Origin: Actinomycetes bacterium
GTDB taxonomy: Bacteria > Actinomycetota > Actinomycetes > Actinomycetales > Cellulomonadaceae
Assembly (NCBI GenBank): GCA_023390875.1
Contig: JAEWCA010000578.1
Span: 1-10,091, forward strand
Direction: 5' to 3'
Length of the DNA: 10,091 bases
Shown one piece after another: positions 1 through 6,880 of this stretch. The first letter of the stretch is position 1. Each line of letters begins with the position of its first letter. Made by a program: the position numbers and the translations under genes. The notes under the pieces are model-generated. The model worked only from the letters and a program-made list of their open reading frames with translations, was not told the DNA's origin and did not search any database.

Positions 1-42
1 TCGCACGACGCCGAGGCGCTCGAGCGACGGCTGCCGGTCTGA
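1..42 (+). CDS. C-terminal end of a plus-strand gene (partial, unidentified)
   Basis: Reading frame 1 is open from the window edge and ends at a TGA at 40-42, giving the tail SHDAEALERRLPV. The residues are compatible with a charged C-terminal helix, but 13 residues do not allow a family to be named. It would converge on hisF, leaving a 97-base gap between the two stops that contains GC-rich inverted repeats. No other gene explains the left edge. The call rests only on the open frame, the stop and the convergent layout, so it could be chance. Confidence 0.35.
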   Translation, partial: SHDAEALERRLPV

Positions 43-48
43 CCGGTG

Positions 49-105
49 CCGGCCCGACGGCGGTCCGCACCGACGAACGCGGGCCGGACGAGGCCCGGGA
101 GGGCC
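49..105. terminator. Possible bidirectional terminator region between convergent genes
   Basis: The gap after the two convergent stops holds a perfect 8-bp inverted repeat, CCGGCCCG (49-56) and CGGGCCGG (80-87), with a 23-base loop. A smaller hairpin follows, GGCCC-GGGA-GGGCC (92-105). There is no T-run, which is common for terminators in high-GC actinobacteria. The long loop makes this a weak call. The rest of 43-139 shows nothing else. Confidence 0.3.
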
Positions 106-139
106 GTCAGACCGGGTCAGGTCCGCAGCCTCCTGCGTG

Positions 140-910
140 TCAGCGCACGGTCACGCCCGCCGCGCGCAGCCCGTCCTTCACCTCGCGCACCGTGAGCTGC
201 CCGAAGTGGAACACGCTCGCTGCCAGCACGGCGTCGGCGCCCGCGCGGGCGGCCTCGACGAAGTGCTCGACCGTGCCGGCTCCCCCGCTCGCGATGAGCG
301 GCACGTGCACGACGCGCCGGACGTCCCGGAGCATCTCGAGGTCGAACCCGTCCTCGGTGCCGTCCGCGTCCATCGAGTTCAGGAGCACCTCCCCGGCGCC
401 CAGCTCGGCCGCCTTCGCCGCCCACGCGACCGCGTCGAGCCCGGTGCCGCGCTTGCCGCCGTGCGTCGTGACCTCGTAGCCGGACTCGGTGCGCACGTCA
501 CCCGTGGTCCGGCGCGCGTCGATCGAGATGACGAGCACCTGGCTGCCGAACCGGTGGGCGATCTCGGAGATGAGCTCGGGCCGGGCGATGGCCGCCGTGT
601 TCACGCCGACCTTGTCGGCCCCCGCACGCAGCAGGGTGTCGACGTCGTCGGTCGACCGGACGCCGCCGCCGACCGTCAACGGCACGAACACCTCCTCGGC
701 GGTCCGCCGCACGACGTCGAACGTCGTGTCCCGCCCGGCGAGCGACGCCGACACGTCGAGGAACGTCACCTCGTCGGCGCCTTCGGTGTCGTACCGCCGC
801 GCGAGCTCGACCGGGTCGCCCGCGTCGCGCAGGTTCTCGAAGTTCACGCCCTTGACGACGCGGCCGGCGTCCACGTCGAGACAAGGGATCACACGCAGGG
901 CCAGGCTCAC
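140..910 (-). CDS. hisF: Imidazole glycerol phosphate synthase, cyclase subunit HisF
   Basis: HisF is the cyclase half of the HisH-HisF enzyme. It uses ammonia from HisH to turn PRFAR into imidazole glycerol phosphate and AICAR, a cytoplasmic step of histidine synthesis that also feeds purine recycling. The 256-residue product is full length for the family, a (beta/alpha)8 barrel. Visible motifs are [16 protein letters not shown] near the start, with Asp12 matching the known catalytic Asp11, and VISIDARR with Asp131 matching Asp130. The phosphate-binding GGGVRS (81-86), [10 protein letters not shown] (181-190) and ASGGAG (207-212) are also present. The GTG start at 910 gives the canonical N-terminus and has GGAGG about 6 bases upstream, inside the FKBP gene. 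The start overlaps the FKBP stop as GTGA, so the two are probably translationally coupled. No hisH, hisA or other his gene is visible in the window, so this is either an isolated hisF or the edge of a his group. Confidence 0.96.
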   Translation of the reverse strand: MSLALRVIPCLDVDAGRVVKGVNFENLRDAGDPVELARRYDTEGADEVTFLDVSASLAGRDTTFDVVRRTAEEVFVPLTVGGGVRSTDDVDTLLRAGADKVGVNTAAIARPELISEIAHRFGSQVLVISIDARRTTGDVRTESGYEVTTHGGKRGTGLDAVAWAAKAAELGAGEVLLNSMDADGTEDGFDLEMLRDVRRVVHVPLIASGGAGTVEHFVEAARAGADAVLAASVFHFGQLTVREVKDGLRAAGVTVR

Positions 911-1785
911 TTGGTGCCTCCGTCCGGGCTGCCCGTGGCAAGGATGTCGATCACGAAGACCACGGTCTGCCCCGCGAGCTCGGGGCTGTCCGTCACGCCC
1001 AGGGCGTACGTCGGGGGCACCACCAGCATCACCTGGCTGCCGACCGGCTGGTCCACCAGACCTTCCTGCCAGGCCTGCACGTCCTGCAAGGAGAAGCTCA
1101 CGGGCAGGCCGCTGTGCCACGTCGAGTCGAACGCCTCGCCCGTGGTCCACGCGAAGCCCGTGTACTGCACCGTGATGACGTCGCCCTCGGCGACCTGGTC
1201 GCCCGTGCCGCGGATCAGGGCCTGCACGACGAGGTCGGCCGGCGGGTCGGTGCCCGTCGGCGTGATCGACGGTGCGCCGTTGTCCGCGAGCGTCACCGGC
1301 GGCAGACCCTCGCGCGGCGGCACCGGCTGGCCGTCCGCGCGCGTCGGCAGCACGTCGAGCACCGTGACCGTCGGGTAGTCCAGCGCACCGGACCCCGAGC
1401 CGGGGCTGACCTGCAGCAGCCGGGCACCGACCTGCTGGCCCTTGAGGGTCTTGTACAGGTCGGTGCCGAGGTCCTCCTCGGTGAGCAGCCGCGGCGTCGG
1501 GTTGGACGTGAAGCTCTCGTCGACGAGCGACGCGTCGGTGGCGTTCTCGAGCCAGAAGTCGATGAGCACCGGCCCGCCCTCGACCAGCTCCGGCCCCGTC
1601 CCCGGCCAGACGGTGGAGCGGTAGGTCTTCGACACCGACAGCGGCGTCACGTAGGTGACCGTGGGGGCCCGGCCCGGCTCACCGGTGACCGTCACCTCCG
1701 GGTCCGACGCACCTTCGGCCGTGCACCCCGCGAGGGCGACGAGCGCCAGGACCGCAGCGGCAGCCGTGACACGCAGTCGTCGCAC
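907..1785 (-). CDS. FKBP-type peptidyl-prolyl cis-trans isomerase, lipoprotein with two FKBP-like units
   Basis: This is a predicted extracytoplasmic prolyl isomerase that would help exported proteins fold. The 292-residue product starts with an RRLR basic stretch, a hydrophobic segment (about 7-19) and a lipobox LAGC with Cys21 as the likely lipidated residue, so it should be anchored on the outer face of the membrane. The C-terminal unit (about 185-285) is a recognisable FKBP: VQYTG (Tyr208), AFDS (Phe219, Asp220), WQEGL (Trp239), VPPTYALG (Tyr260) and VVFVIDIL (Phe277) line up with the pocket of human FKBP12. The region 40-150 looks like a second, decayed FKBP copy. The GTG at 1785 is chosen because GGAAGGA sits just upstream and because it leaves a clean signal peptide. 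The gene follows pafA after 114 bases. A TACAGT at 1869-1864 could be a weak -10 box, and the leader holds a GC-rich palindrome near 1806-1826. FKBP genes next to pafA are common in actinobacteria; a functional link to pupylation is not established. Confidence 0.9.
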   Translation of the reverse strand: MRRLRVTAAAAVLALVALAGCTAEGASDPEVTVTGEPGRAPTVTYVTPLSVSKTYRSTVWPGTGPELVEGGPVLIDFWLENATDASLVDESFTSNPTPRLLTEEDLGTDLYKTLKGQQVGARLLQVSPGSGSGALDYPTVTVLDVLPTRADGQPVPPREGLPPVTLADNGAPSITPTGTDPPADLVVQALIRGTGDQVAEGDVITVQYTGFAWTTGEAFDSTWHSGLPVSFSLQDVQAWQEGLVDQPVGSQVMLVVPPTYALGVTDSPELAGQTVVFVIDILATGSPDGGTK

Positions 1786-1899
1786 GGTGATCCTTCCTGC
1801 TGGAGCGCGCACCCGGTCCGGGCGCGACGGTGTACCGGCCGCACAGGGGCGAGGCACCGCCACACTGTACGGCCCGAGGCCATGAGGCCGAGGTCGCGC

Positions 1900-3261
1900 C
1901 TACATCGACTCGATGAGCCTGTCCACGCGCTCGTCGACGCTGCGGAACGGGTCCTTGCACAGCACCGTGCGCTGCGCCTGGTCGTTGAGCTTGAGGTGCA
2001 CCCAGTCGACCGTGTAGTCGCGTCGGGCCTCCTGCGCGGCCCGGACGAAGTCGCCCCGGAGCTTCGCCCGGGTGGTCTGCGGCGGCACCGCGGTGGCCTC
2101 GAAGATCTCGAGGTCGGTGCTCACCCGCTCCACGAGCCCCTTCGCGGCGAGCAGGTTGTACAGGCCCTCGGTCCGCGAGATGTCGTGGTACGCCAGGTCG
2201 AGCCGTTGCACGCGCACGTCCGAGAGCTCGAGGTTGTGCTTCGCGCGGTAGCGCTCGATCAGCTTGTACTTGATGACCCAGTCGAGCTCACGGTCGACGA
2301 GCGACAGGTCACCGGTGCGCAGCGCCCGCAGGCCCCGCTCCCACAGGTCGAGCACGAGCTTGGTCTCGGGCGTCGGGCCGCCGTCGGACGAGACGAAGTC
2401 CGTGACCCGGGCGAGGTACTCCTCCTGCAGGTCGACCGCCGTGACGGTGCGGCCGTTCGCCAGCACGACCGGATGCATGCCCGTCATGTCGTGGCTGATC
2501 TCCCGGATCGCCCGGATCGGGTTCTCGAGCGCCATCTCCCGGATCGGGATGCCCGCCTCGATCATGCGCAGCAGCAGGTCGGTCGTGCCGACCTTGAGCA
2601 TCGTCGTCGTCTCCGACATCGACGAGTCGCCGACGATCACGTGCAGCCGGCGGTAGTGCTCGGCGTCCGCGTGCGGCTCGTCGCGCGTGTTGATGATCGG
2701 CCGGGACCGCGTCGTCGCGCTGGAGACGGCCTCCCAGATGTGGTCGGCACGCTGCGACAGGCAGTACACCGCGCCCCGGGGGGTGCTCAGCACCTTGCCC
2801 GCACCCGTGAGGATCTGCCGCGTGATGAGGAACGGCACCAGCACGTCCGACAGGCGCGAGAAGTCGCCCTGCCGCCGCACGAGGTAGTTCTCGTGGCAGC
2901 CGTACGAGTTCCCCGCCGAGTCCGTGTTGTTCTTGAACAGGTGGATGCGGCCCGGCAGGCCCTCGTGCTCGAGGCGCTGCTGCGCGTCGGCCACGAGCCC
3001 CTCGAGGATCCGCTCGCCCGCACGGTCGTGCGCGACCAGTTGGCGCACGTCGTCGCACTCGGCCGTCGCGTACTCCGGGTGCGACCCGACGTCGAGGTAC
3101 AGCCGCGAGCCGTTGCGCAGGAACACGTTCGACGAACGACCCCACGCCACGACCTTGCGGAACAGGTAGCGCGCGACCTCGTCGGCCGACAGCCCGCGCC
3201 CGTCCTGGGCCGCGCACGTCACGCCGTACTCGGTCTCGAGGCCGAAGATCCGTCGGTCCAT
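1900..3261 (-). CDS. pafA: Pup-protein ligase PafA
   Basis: PafA uses ATP to phosphorylate the C-terminal Glu of Pup and then joins it by an isopeptide bond to a lysine of a target protein, marking it for the proteasome. It belongs to the carboxylate-amine ligase fold related to glutamine synthetase. The product is 453 residues, almost the length of the M. tuberculosis enzyme (452). Visible features are GLETEYG with the metal-binding Glu9, [17 protein letters not shown] with Asp57 at the proposed catalytic base position, [18 protein letters not shown] (109-126), and [18 protein letters not shown] (184-201). The C-terminal part ends in [20 protein letters not shown] (419-438). The ATG at 3261 has GAGGGGAG about 7 bases upstream and gives the standard N-terminus; the frame stays open further upstream to 4113, but only antisense to nothing and within prcA/prcB. 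It lies 41 bases after prcA and is probably the last gene of the pup operon. Its paralogue Dop is encoded on the other side of pup. Confidence 0.98.
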   Translation of the reverse strand: MDRRIFGLETEYGVTCAAQDGRGLSADEVARYLFRKVVAWGRSSNVFLRNGSRLYLDVGSHPEYATAECDDVRQLVAHDRAGERILEGLVADAQQRLEHEGLPGRIHLFKNNTDSAGNSYGCHENYLVRRQGDFSRLSDVLVPFLITRQILTGAGKVLSTPRGAVYCLSQRADHIWEAVSSATTRSRPIINTRDEPHADAEHYRRLHVIVGDSSMSETTTMLKVGTTDLLLRMIEAGIPIREMALENPIRAIREISHDMTGMHPVVLANGRTVTAVDLQEEYLARVTDFVSSDGGPTPETKLVLDLWERGLRALRTGDLSLVDRELDWVIKYKLIERYRAKHNLELSDVRVQRLDLAYHDISRTEGLYNLLAAKGLVERVSTDLEIFEATAVPPQTTRAKLRGDFVRAAQEARRDYTVDWVHLKLNDQAQRTVLCKDPFRSVDERVDRLIESM

Positions 3262-3302
3262 GCCTGCTCCCCTCGTCGTTCCCTGCTCGCCGGCCCGACC
3301 GG

Positions 3303-4031
3303 TCAGTCCGTGCCGCCGTCGGCGCCCGGCCCGGGCGTCGCCAGCAGGTCCTCGAGCAGCGCACCCGACAGCCGGCGGAACGCCCGCCGCGGTCGCGTGC
3401 GGTCCAGCACCGCGACCTCGAGCTGCTGCGCGGGGATGGTCCGCGCCTCGCCGCCCTCCACCGCCGCCGACCCGAGCACGCGCACGCCGAGCGCGAGCAC
3501 CTCGGGCAGCGTGAGCCCGGGCGACCACGCGTCCGCCAGCAACCCACCGAGCCGGTCCGCCTGGCCGCCCATCACGACGAAGCCGTGCTCGTCCGCCACG
3601 GAGCCGTCGTACGACAGCCGGTAGATCTGGTCGGCTGCCGGCTCGCGGCCGACCTCGGCCACGCAGATCTCGACCTCGAGCGGCTTCGACTCCGTCGTGA
3701 ACACGGTGCCGAGCGTCTGCGCGTACGCGTTGGCCAGGCCCCGCGCGGTGACGTCCTCGCGGTCGTACGAGTACCCGCGCAGGTCGGCGTACCGCACACC
3801 CGCGACGCGCAGGTTCTCGAACTCGTTGTACTTGCCGACCGCGGCGAACGCGATGCGGTCGTAGATCTCGGAGACCTTGTGCAGCGCGCGCGACGCGTTC
3901 TCGGTCGCGAACGCGATCCCGTCGTCGTACTGCAGCACCACGACGGACCGGCCCCGGGCGATGCCCTTGCGGGCGTAGTCGGCCCGGTCCTTCATGAGCT
4001 GCTCGGGCGCGACGTAGAACGGCATGCTCAT
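3303..4031 (-). CDS. prcA: 20S proteasome alpha subunit PrcA
   Basis: PrcA forms the two outer seven-membered rings of the 20S proteasome. These rings gate entry to the chamber and give the docking surface for Arc. The 242-residue protein has the family N-terminus [20 protein letters not shown], whose first residues form the gate, followed by [13 protein letters not shown] (21-33), [19 protein letters not shown] (57-75), [10 protein letters not shown] (85-94) and [12 protein letters not shown] (101-112). The late motif [11 protein letters not shown] also matches the mycobacterial protein. The tail is Gly/Asp rich and poorly conserved. The ATG at 4031 overlaps the prcB stop (ATGA), so translation of alpha and beta subunits is probably coupled, which fits their equal numbers in the particle. 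A second ATG two codons in (4025) is possible, but the first matches the family length. No catalytic Thr is expected in this subunit. Confidence 0.97.
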   Translation of the reverse strand: MSMPFYVAPEQLMKDRADYARKGIARGRSVVVLQYDDGIAFATENASRALHKVSEIYDRIAFAAVGKYNEFENLRVAGVRYADLRGYSYDREDVTARGLANAYAQTLGTVFTTESKPLEVEICVAEVGREPAADQIYRLSYDGSVADEHGFVVMGGQADRLGGLLADAWSPGLTLPEVLALGVRVLGSAAVEGGEARTIPAQQLEVAVLDRTRPRRAFRRLSGALLEDLLATPGPGADGGTD

Positions 4032-4870
4032 CGGGCGGCACCTCCCCGCCCACGGTGGGCCTCGCGACGTTCCTGCTCGACCCGCTCGACGACCGCGCCG
4101 AGCTCGTCGTCACCCGCGCGCAGGTACCCGGCTGCGGTCACGGTGGCGACGACCGGCCAGATCCGCCGGACCGTGTCCGGCCCACCCGTCGCGGAGTCGT
4201 CGTCCGCGGCGTCGACGAGCGCCTCGACCGCGACGCGCACCGCACCGGCCGCGTCGAGACCGGGACGCCACAGCTTCTTGAGCGAGCCGCGCGCGAACAC
4301 CGAGCCCGAGCCGACCGAGTGGTGGTCGTGCTCCTCGTACCGGCCGCCCGTGACGTCGTACGAGAAGATGCGCCCGACGCCGCGGTCCAGGTCGAAGCCG
4401 CCGAACAGCGGCACGACGGCCAGGCCCTGCATCGCGAGGCCGAGGTTGCCGCGGATCATGGTCGCGAGCCGGTTGGCCTTGCCGTCGAGCGACAGCAGGC
4501 TGCCCTCGATCTTCTCGTAGTGCTCGAGCTCGAGCTGGAACAGCCGGACGAGCTCGACCGCAAGACCGGCCGCGCCCGCGATGCCCACGGCCGAGTACTC
4601 GTCGGCCGGGAAGACCTTCTCGATCTCGCGGCTCGCGATCATCGGACCCATCGTCGCCCGGCGGTCGCCCGCCATGACGATGCCGCCGTCGAACGTGAGC
4701 GCCACGATCGTGGTCCCGTGCGGGGCGGCGACCTCGGCGGCGGGCAGCGGTCGGTTGCCCGGCAGCAGGTGCGGGGCGTACCCCGCGAGGAAGTCGACGA
4801 ACGACGACGAGCCTGGTGTGGTGAAGGCGTGCGGCAGCCGCCCTGAGGCGGACGTGTCAGGCAGCGTCAT
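4028..4870 (-). CDS. prcB: 20S proteasome beta subunit PrcB (catalytic, with propeptide)
   Basis: PrcB forms the two inner rings of the 20S core and carries the N-terminal-threonine protease site. The 280-residue precursor has a 52-residue propeptide ending in PHG, followed by TTIVAL. Self-cleavage would expose Thr53 as Thr1. The partner residues are in place: Asp69 in AGDRR (mature Asp17) and Lys85 in REIEKVF (mature Lys33). VGSGS (186-190) and [10 protein letters not shown] (223-232) are further family signatures. The propeptide includes SSSFVDFL (21-28), similar to that of M. tuberculosis PrcB. The ATG at 4870 lies only 6 bases after the pup stop, and its only purine-rich upstream stretch (AAGGGCGG) is inside the end of pup and somewhat far away. 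Translation may therefore depend on ribosomes finishing pup. The end overlaps prcA by 4 bases. Confidence 0.98.
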   Translation of the reverse strand: MTLPDTSASGRLPHAFTTPGSSSFVDFLAGYAPHLLPGNRPLPAAEVAAPHGTTIVALTFDGGIVMAGDRRATMGPMIASREIEKVFPADEYSAVGIAGAAGLAVELVRLFQLELEHYEKIEGSLLSLDGKANRLATMIRGNLGLAMQGLAVVPLFGGFDLDRGVGRIFSYDVTGGRYEEHDHHSVGSGSVFARGSLKKLWRPGLDAAGAVRVAVEALVDAADDDSATGGPDTVRRIWPVVATVTAAGYLRAGDDELGAVVERVEQERREAHRGRGGAAR

Positions 4871-4876
4871 CGGCGC

Positions 4877-5074
4877 TCACTGACCGCCCTTCTGGACGAA
4901 GCCGCGCACGAACTGCTCCGCGTTCGACTCGAGCACGTCGTCGATCTCGTCGAGCAGCGCGTCCACCTCGGCGTCCCGTGCCTGCGCGGAGGGCGTCGCG
5001 GGGGTCGGGGTGTCCGGGCCGTCGACCGGCTCCTCGTCGTCGCGGCGGGGCCGCACCTGTTCCTGACCAGCCAT
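4877..5074 (-). CDS. pup: Prokaryotic ubiquitin-like protein Pup
   Basis: Pup is the small, mostly disordered tag that is attached to lysines of target proteins and read by Arc/Mpa. The 65-residue protein has an acidic, Pro-rich N-terminal half and a C-terminal region from about 36 to 58 with heptad-like LLDEIDDVLESNAEQFV, which becomes helical on the ATPase coiled coil. It ends in QKGGQ, so the last Gln must be deamidated by Dop before PafA can use it. That fits the presence of dop just upstream. The ATG at 5074 has a strong GGGGAGG site about 5 bases before it. A TAGGGT -10 box at 5118-5113 would give a leader of about 32 bases. It is the first gene of the pup-prcB-prcA-pafA group and has the strongest ribosome site there, which fits a need for more tag than protease. 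Confidence 0.98.
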   Translation of the reverse strand: MAGQEQVRPRRDDEEPVDGPDTPTPATPSAQARDAEVDALLDEIDDVLESNAEQFVRGFVQKGGQ

Positions 5075-5112
5075 GGAGACCTCCCCGTGCACCGACGATC
5101 CTTCTCGACACC

Positions 5113-5118
5113 ACCCTA
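5113..5118 (-). promoter_or_regulatory. -10 box of the pup operon promoter
   Basis: TAGGGT on the minus strand lies within CCTAGGGTGGT, which is identical to the sequence at the dop promoter. It fits the TAgRRT -10 consensus of the main sigma factor in actinobacteria. Transcription would start near 5106, about 32 bases before the pup ATG. No good -35 box is seen 16-18 bases upstream (CCGGAT at a 17-base spacing). Confidence 0.5.
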
Positions 5119-5136
5119 GGCCCATCCTCCGACGCA

Positions 5137-5162
5137 TCCGGGTCGTGTGCCCGCGACCCGGA
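5137..5162 (-). terminator. Probable dop terminator hairpin
   Basis: A perfect 9-bp inverted repeat, TCCGGGTCG and CGACCCGGA (5137-5145 and 5154-5162), with an 8-base loop lies 58 bases after the dop stop and ahead of the pup -10 box. No T-run follows it on the minus strand. Its place between the two genes fits ending dop transcription, but it also falls around the -35 region of pup and could have a role there. Confidence 0.4.
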
Positions 5163-5219
5163 CACCCCGGGCCACCGGCAGGGGGTCGGACGAACCGTCG
5201 ACGCCGCGCGGCGGAGCCG

Positions 5220-6827
5220 TCAGGAGCCGAGCGCGACGAGCAGCGACGCGGCGTCCGGGCACCGGTCCAGCAGGTCGCCGACGTGCGCCTGCGTGCCGCG
5301 CAGGGGGTCGCGCATGGGCACGCGCTGCAACGTCGCCGCGCCGGGCACGTCGAACACGACCGAGTCCCAGCTCGCGGCCGAGATCTCACCCCCGTACCGG
5401 GCCACGACCTCGCCCCGGAAGAACGCACGCGTGTCGGCCGGCGGCCGGGCGACCGCGTCGTCCACCTGCTCGGGCGTCACCAGCAGGTCGACCGCGCCCG
5501 CCGCCACCAGCCGGTGGTAGAGGCCCCGCTCGGGGCGCACGTCCGACCACTGCAGGTCGACGGCGGCCAGACGCGGGTGGTCCCAGGCGAGCCGGTCGCG
5601 CCGCCGCATCCCGTCGAGCAGGCGCAGCTTCGCGAGCCACTCGACCTGCCGGGCGCACGACGCCGGGTCGACCGCCAGAGCACCGAGCAGGGACTCCCAG
5701 CGCGACAGCACGTCGGCCGTCTGCTCGTCGAGGTCGCCGCCGACGTGGTCGAGCGCCGTGCGGACCGCCGCCAGGTACTCCTGCTGGATCTCGAGCGCCG
5801 TCAGCCGCCGCCCGTCCGTGAGCTCGAGGCGAGCCGTCAGGGTGAGGTCGTGGCTCACGGTGTGCACGGCCGTCACCGGGTCGCGCAGCGCCAGCCGGTC
5901 CACCATGGTCAGCGCGCCGCCGGCCCCGCCCTCGGCGACCGCGCGCTCGATCAGCCACAGCACCAGCGACGCCGTGCCGAGACGCAGGTACGTCGCGACC
6001 TCGAGCATCGTCGCGTCGCCGATGATGACGTGCAGCCGGCGCCACCGGTCGGGGTCCGCGTGCGGTTCGTCGCGCGTGTTGACGATGGGACGGCGCAGCG
6101 TCGTCTCGAGCCCGATCTCGGCCTCGATGTAGTCGGCCCGCTGCGACAGCTGGAACCCCGGCTGCTCGCCGCGCTGCCCGATGCCGACCCGGCCCGCGCC
6201 CGTGAACACCTGCCGCGTGACGAGGAACGGGATGAGGCGCGACGCGAGGTCGCCGAACGGCACCGCGCGCTCGACGAGGTAGTTCTCGTGCGTGCCGTAC
6301 GTAGCGCCCTTGCCGTCGACGTTGTTCTTGTACAGCGCGACGTCCGGCAGCGCGGCGGTCGAGGCCAGCGCGCGCACGGACGCGAGCATGACCAGCTCGC
6401 CGGCGCGGTCCCAGCGCACGGCGTCGAGCGGGTTCGTGACCTCGGGCGACGAGTACTCGGGGTGCGCGTGGTCGACGTACAGCCGGGCGCCGTTGGTGAG
6501 GATGACGTTCGCGGCGCCCGGGTCCTCGTACTCCTCGGTGGTGGCGCGAGGGAGAGCCTGCGGGCCGTCGCCGGACGGTGCGGGCGTCGTCGGGTCGTCC
6601 GTCAGCAGCGACGGGTGCGCGGACGCGCGCTGCAGGTGGAAGCCGCGCGCGTCGTGCAGCGGGTCCTCGTCGTCGTAGTCCCAGCGCGCCTTGGTGCGCG
6701 CGCCCTCGCGGGCGGCCGCGTGCACCGCGACCACGTGGCTCGACAGCAGCATCGGGTTGGCCAGCGGCCGCCCGGGCTGGAGGATCCCGTACTCGGTCTC
6801 GATCCCCATCACGCGGCGCACGGTCAC
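5220..6827 (-). CDS. dop: Pup deamidase/depupylase Dop
   Basis: Dop converts the C-terminal Gln of Pup to Glu so that PafA can use it, and it also cleaves Pup from pupylated proteins. It is a paralogue of PafA with the same fold. The 535-residue product has GIETEYG (8-14, metal-binding Glu10), RWDYDDEDPLHDARGF (48-63), LTNGARLYVDHAHPEYSSPE (110-129) with Asp119 at the catalytic position, YKNNVDGKGATYGTHENY, and [20 protein letters not shown]. It is longer than the M. tuberculosis protein (about 500 residues), mainly through an acidic, Pro-rich stretch at about 69-104 in the Dop-loop. The GTG at 6827 is chosen because a TAGGGT -10 box ends 6 bases before it, so the mRNA would begin at the start codon. 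GTG at 6821 aligns with the mycobacterial start and is the alternative; AGGGTGG could act as a ribosome site for it. A long inverted repeat covers this start. Confidence 0.97.
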   Translation of the reverse strand: MTVRRVMGIETEYGILQPGRPLANPMLLSSHVVAVHAAAREGARTKARWDYDDEDPLHDARGFHLQRASAHPSLLTDDPTTPAPSGDGPQALPRATTEEYEDPGAANVILTNGARLYVDHAHPEYSSPEVTNPLDAVRWDRAGELVMLASVRALASTAALPDVALYKNNVDGKGATYGTHENYLVERAVPFGDLASRLIPFLVTRQVFTGAGRVGIGQRGEQPGFQLSQRADYIEAEIGLETTLRRPIVNTRDEPHADPDRWRRLHVIIGDATMLEVATYLRLGTASLVLWLIERAVAEGGAGGALTMVDRLALRDPVTAVHTVSHDLTLTARLELTDGRRLTALEIQQEYLAAVRTALDHVGGDLDEQTADVLSRWESLLGALAVDPASCARQVEWLAKLRLLDGMRRRDRLAWDHPRLAAVDLQWSDVRPERGLYHRLVAAGAVDLLVTPEQVDDAVARPPADTRAFFRGEVVARYGGEISAASWDSVVFDVPGAATLQRVPMRDPLRGTQAHVGDLLDRCPDAASLLVALGS

Positions 6828-6857
6828 GGGACCACCCTAGGTGTCCCGTGACCGTGC
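6818..6857. repeat. Long near-perfect inverted repeat over the dop start
   Basis: The arms GCACGGTCACGGGAC (6818-6832) and GTCCCGTGACCGTGC (6843-6857) are perfect 15-bp complements around a 10-base centre that is itself almost palindromic (CACCCTAGGT). With one unpaired base the stem can extend to 18 bp with a CTA loop. It contains the dop -10 box and both candidate dop start codons. It could be an operator, an RNA hairpin on transcripts coming from arc, or both. Confidence 0.8.
6834..6839 (-). promoter_or_regulatory. -10 box of dop, probably leaderless transcript
   Basis: TAGGGT on the minus strand is followed by GGTCCC and then the GTG start at 6827. A 6-base gap between the -10 box and the start codon is the usual layout of leaderless transcripts in actinobacteria. 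The surrounding CCTAGGGTGGT is the same as at the pup promoter. Confidence 0.5.
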
Positions 6858-6862
6858 ACCCG

Positions 6863-6879
6863 CACGCGCCCGGCGCGTG
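6863..6879 (-). terminator. Hairpin just after the arc stop
   Basis: A perfect 7-bp stem, CACGCGC and GCGCGTG, with a CCG loop (plus-strand reading) starts one base after the arc stop codon (6881-6883). It is a likely arc 3'-end hairpin. It lacks a T-run and is immediately followed by the larger inverted repeat at 6818-6857, so either could end arc transcription. Confidence 0.45.
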
Positions 6880-6880
6880 A

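Noticed and set aside
34..46. Perfect palindrome CCGGTC-T-GACCGG at the plus-strand stop
   Set aside because: The one-base centre cannot form a hairpin loop at full pairing, and short palindromes of this kind are frequent in such GC-rich DNA.
911..1150. Longer HisF with 80 extra N-terminal residues
   Set aside because: The family begins at the [14 protein letters not shown] segment (GTG at 910), which has its own ribosome site. The extension lies inside the FKBP gene in another frame.
1114..3624. Very long open frame on the plus strand across FKBP and pafA
   Set aside because: It is antisense to two clear genes, its translation is Arg/Val/Asp-rich low-complexity typical of reverse frames in high-GC DNA, and it matches no family. 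The same applies to the long plus-strand frames at 5073-6851 (over dop) and 7076-8569 (over arc).
3262..4113. Upstream extension of the pafA frame
   Set aside because: The conserved PafA N-terminus and ribosome site start at 3261. The extension would overlap prcA and prcB in another frame and is Arg/Ala/Gly-rich.
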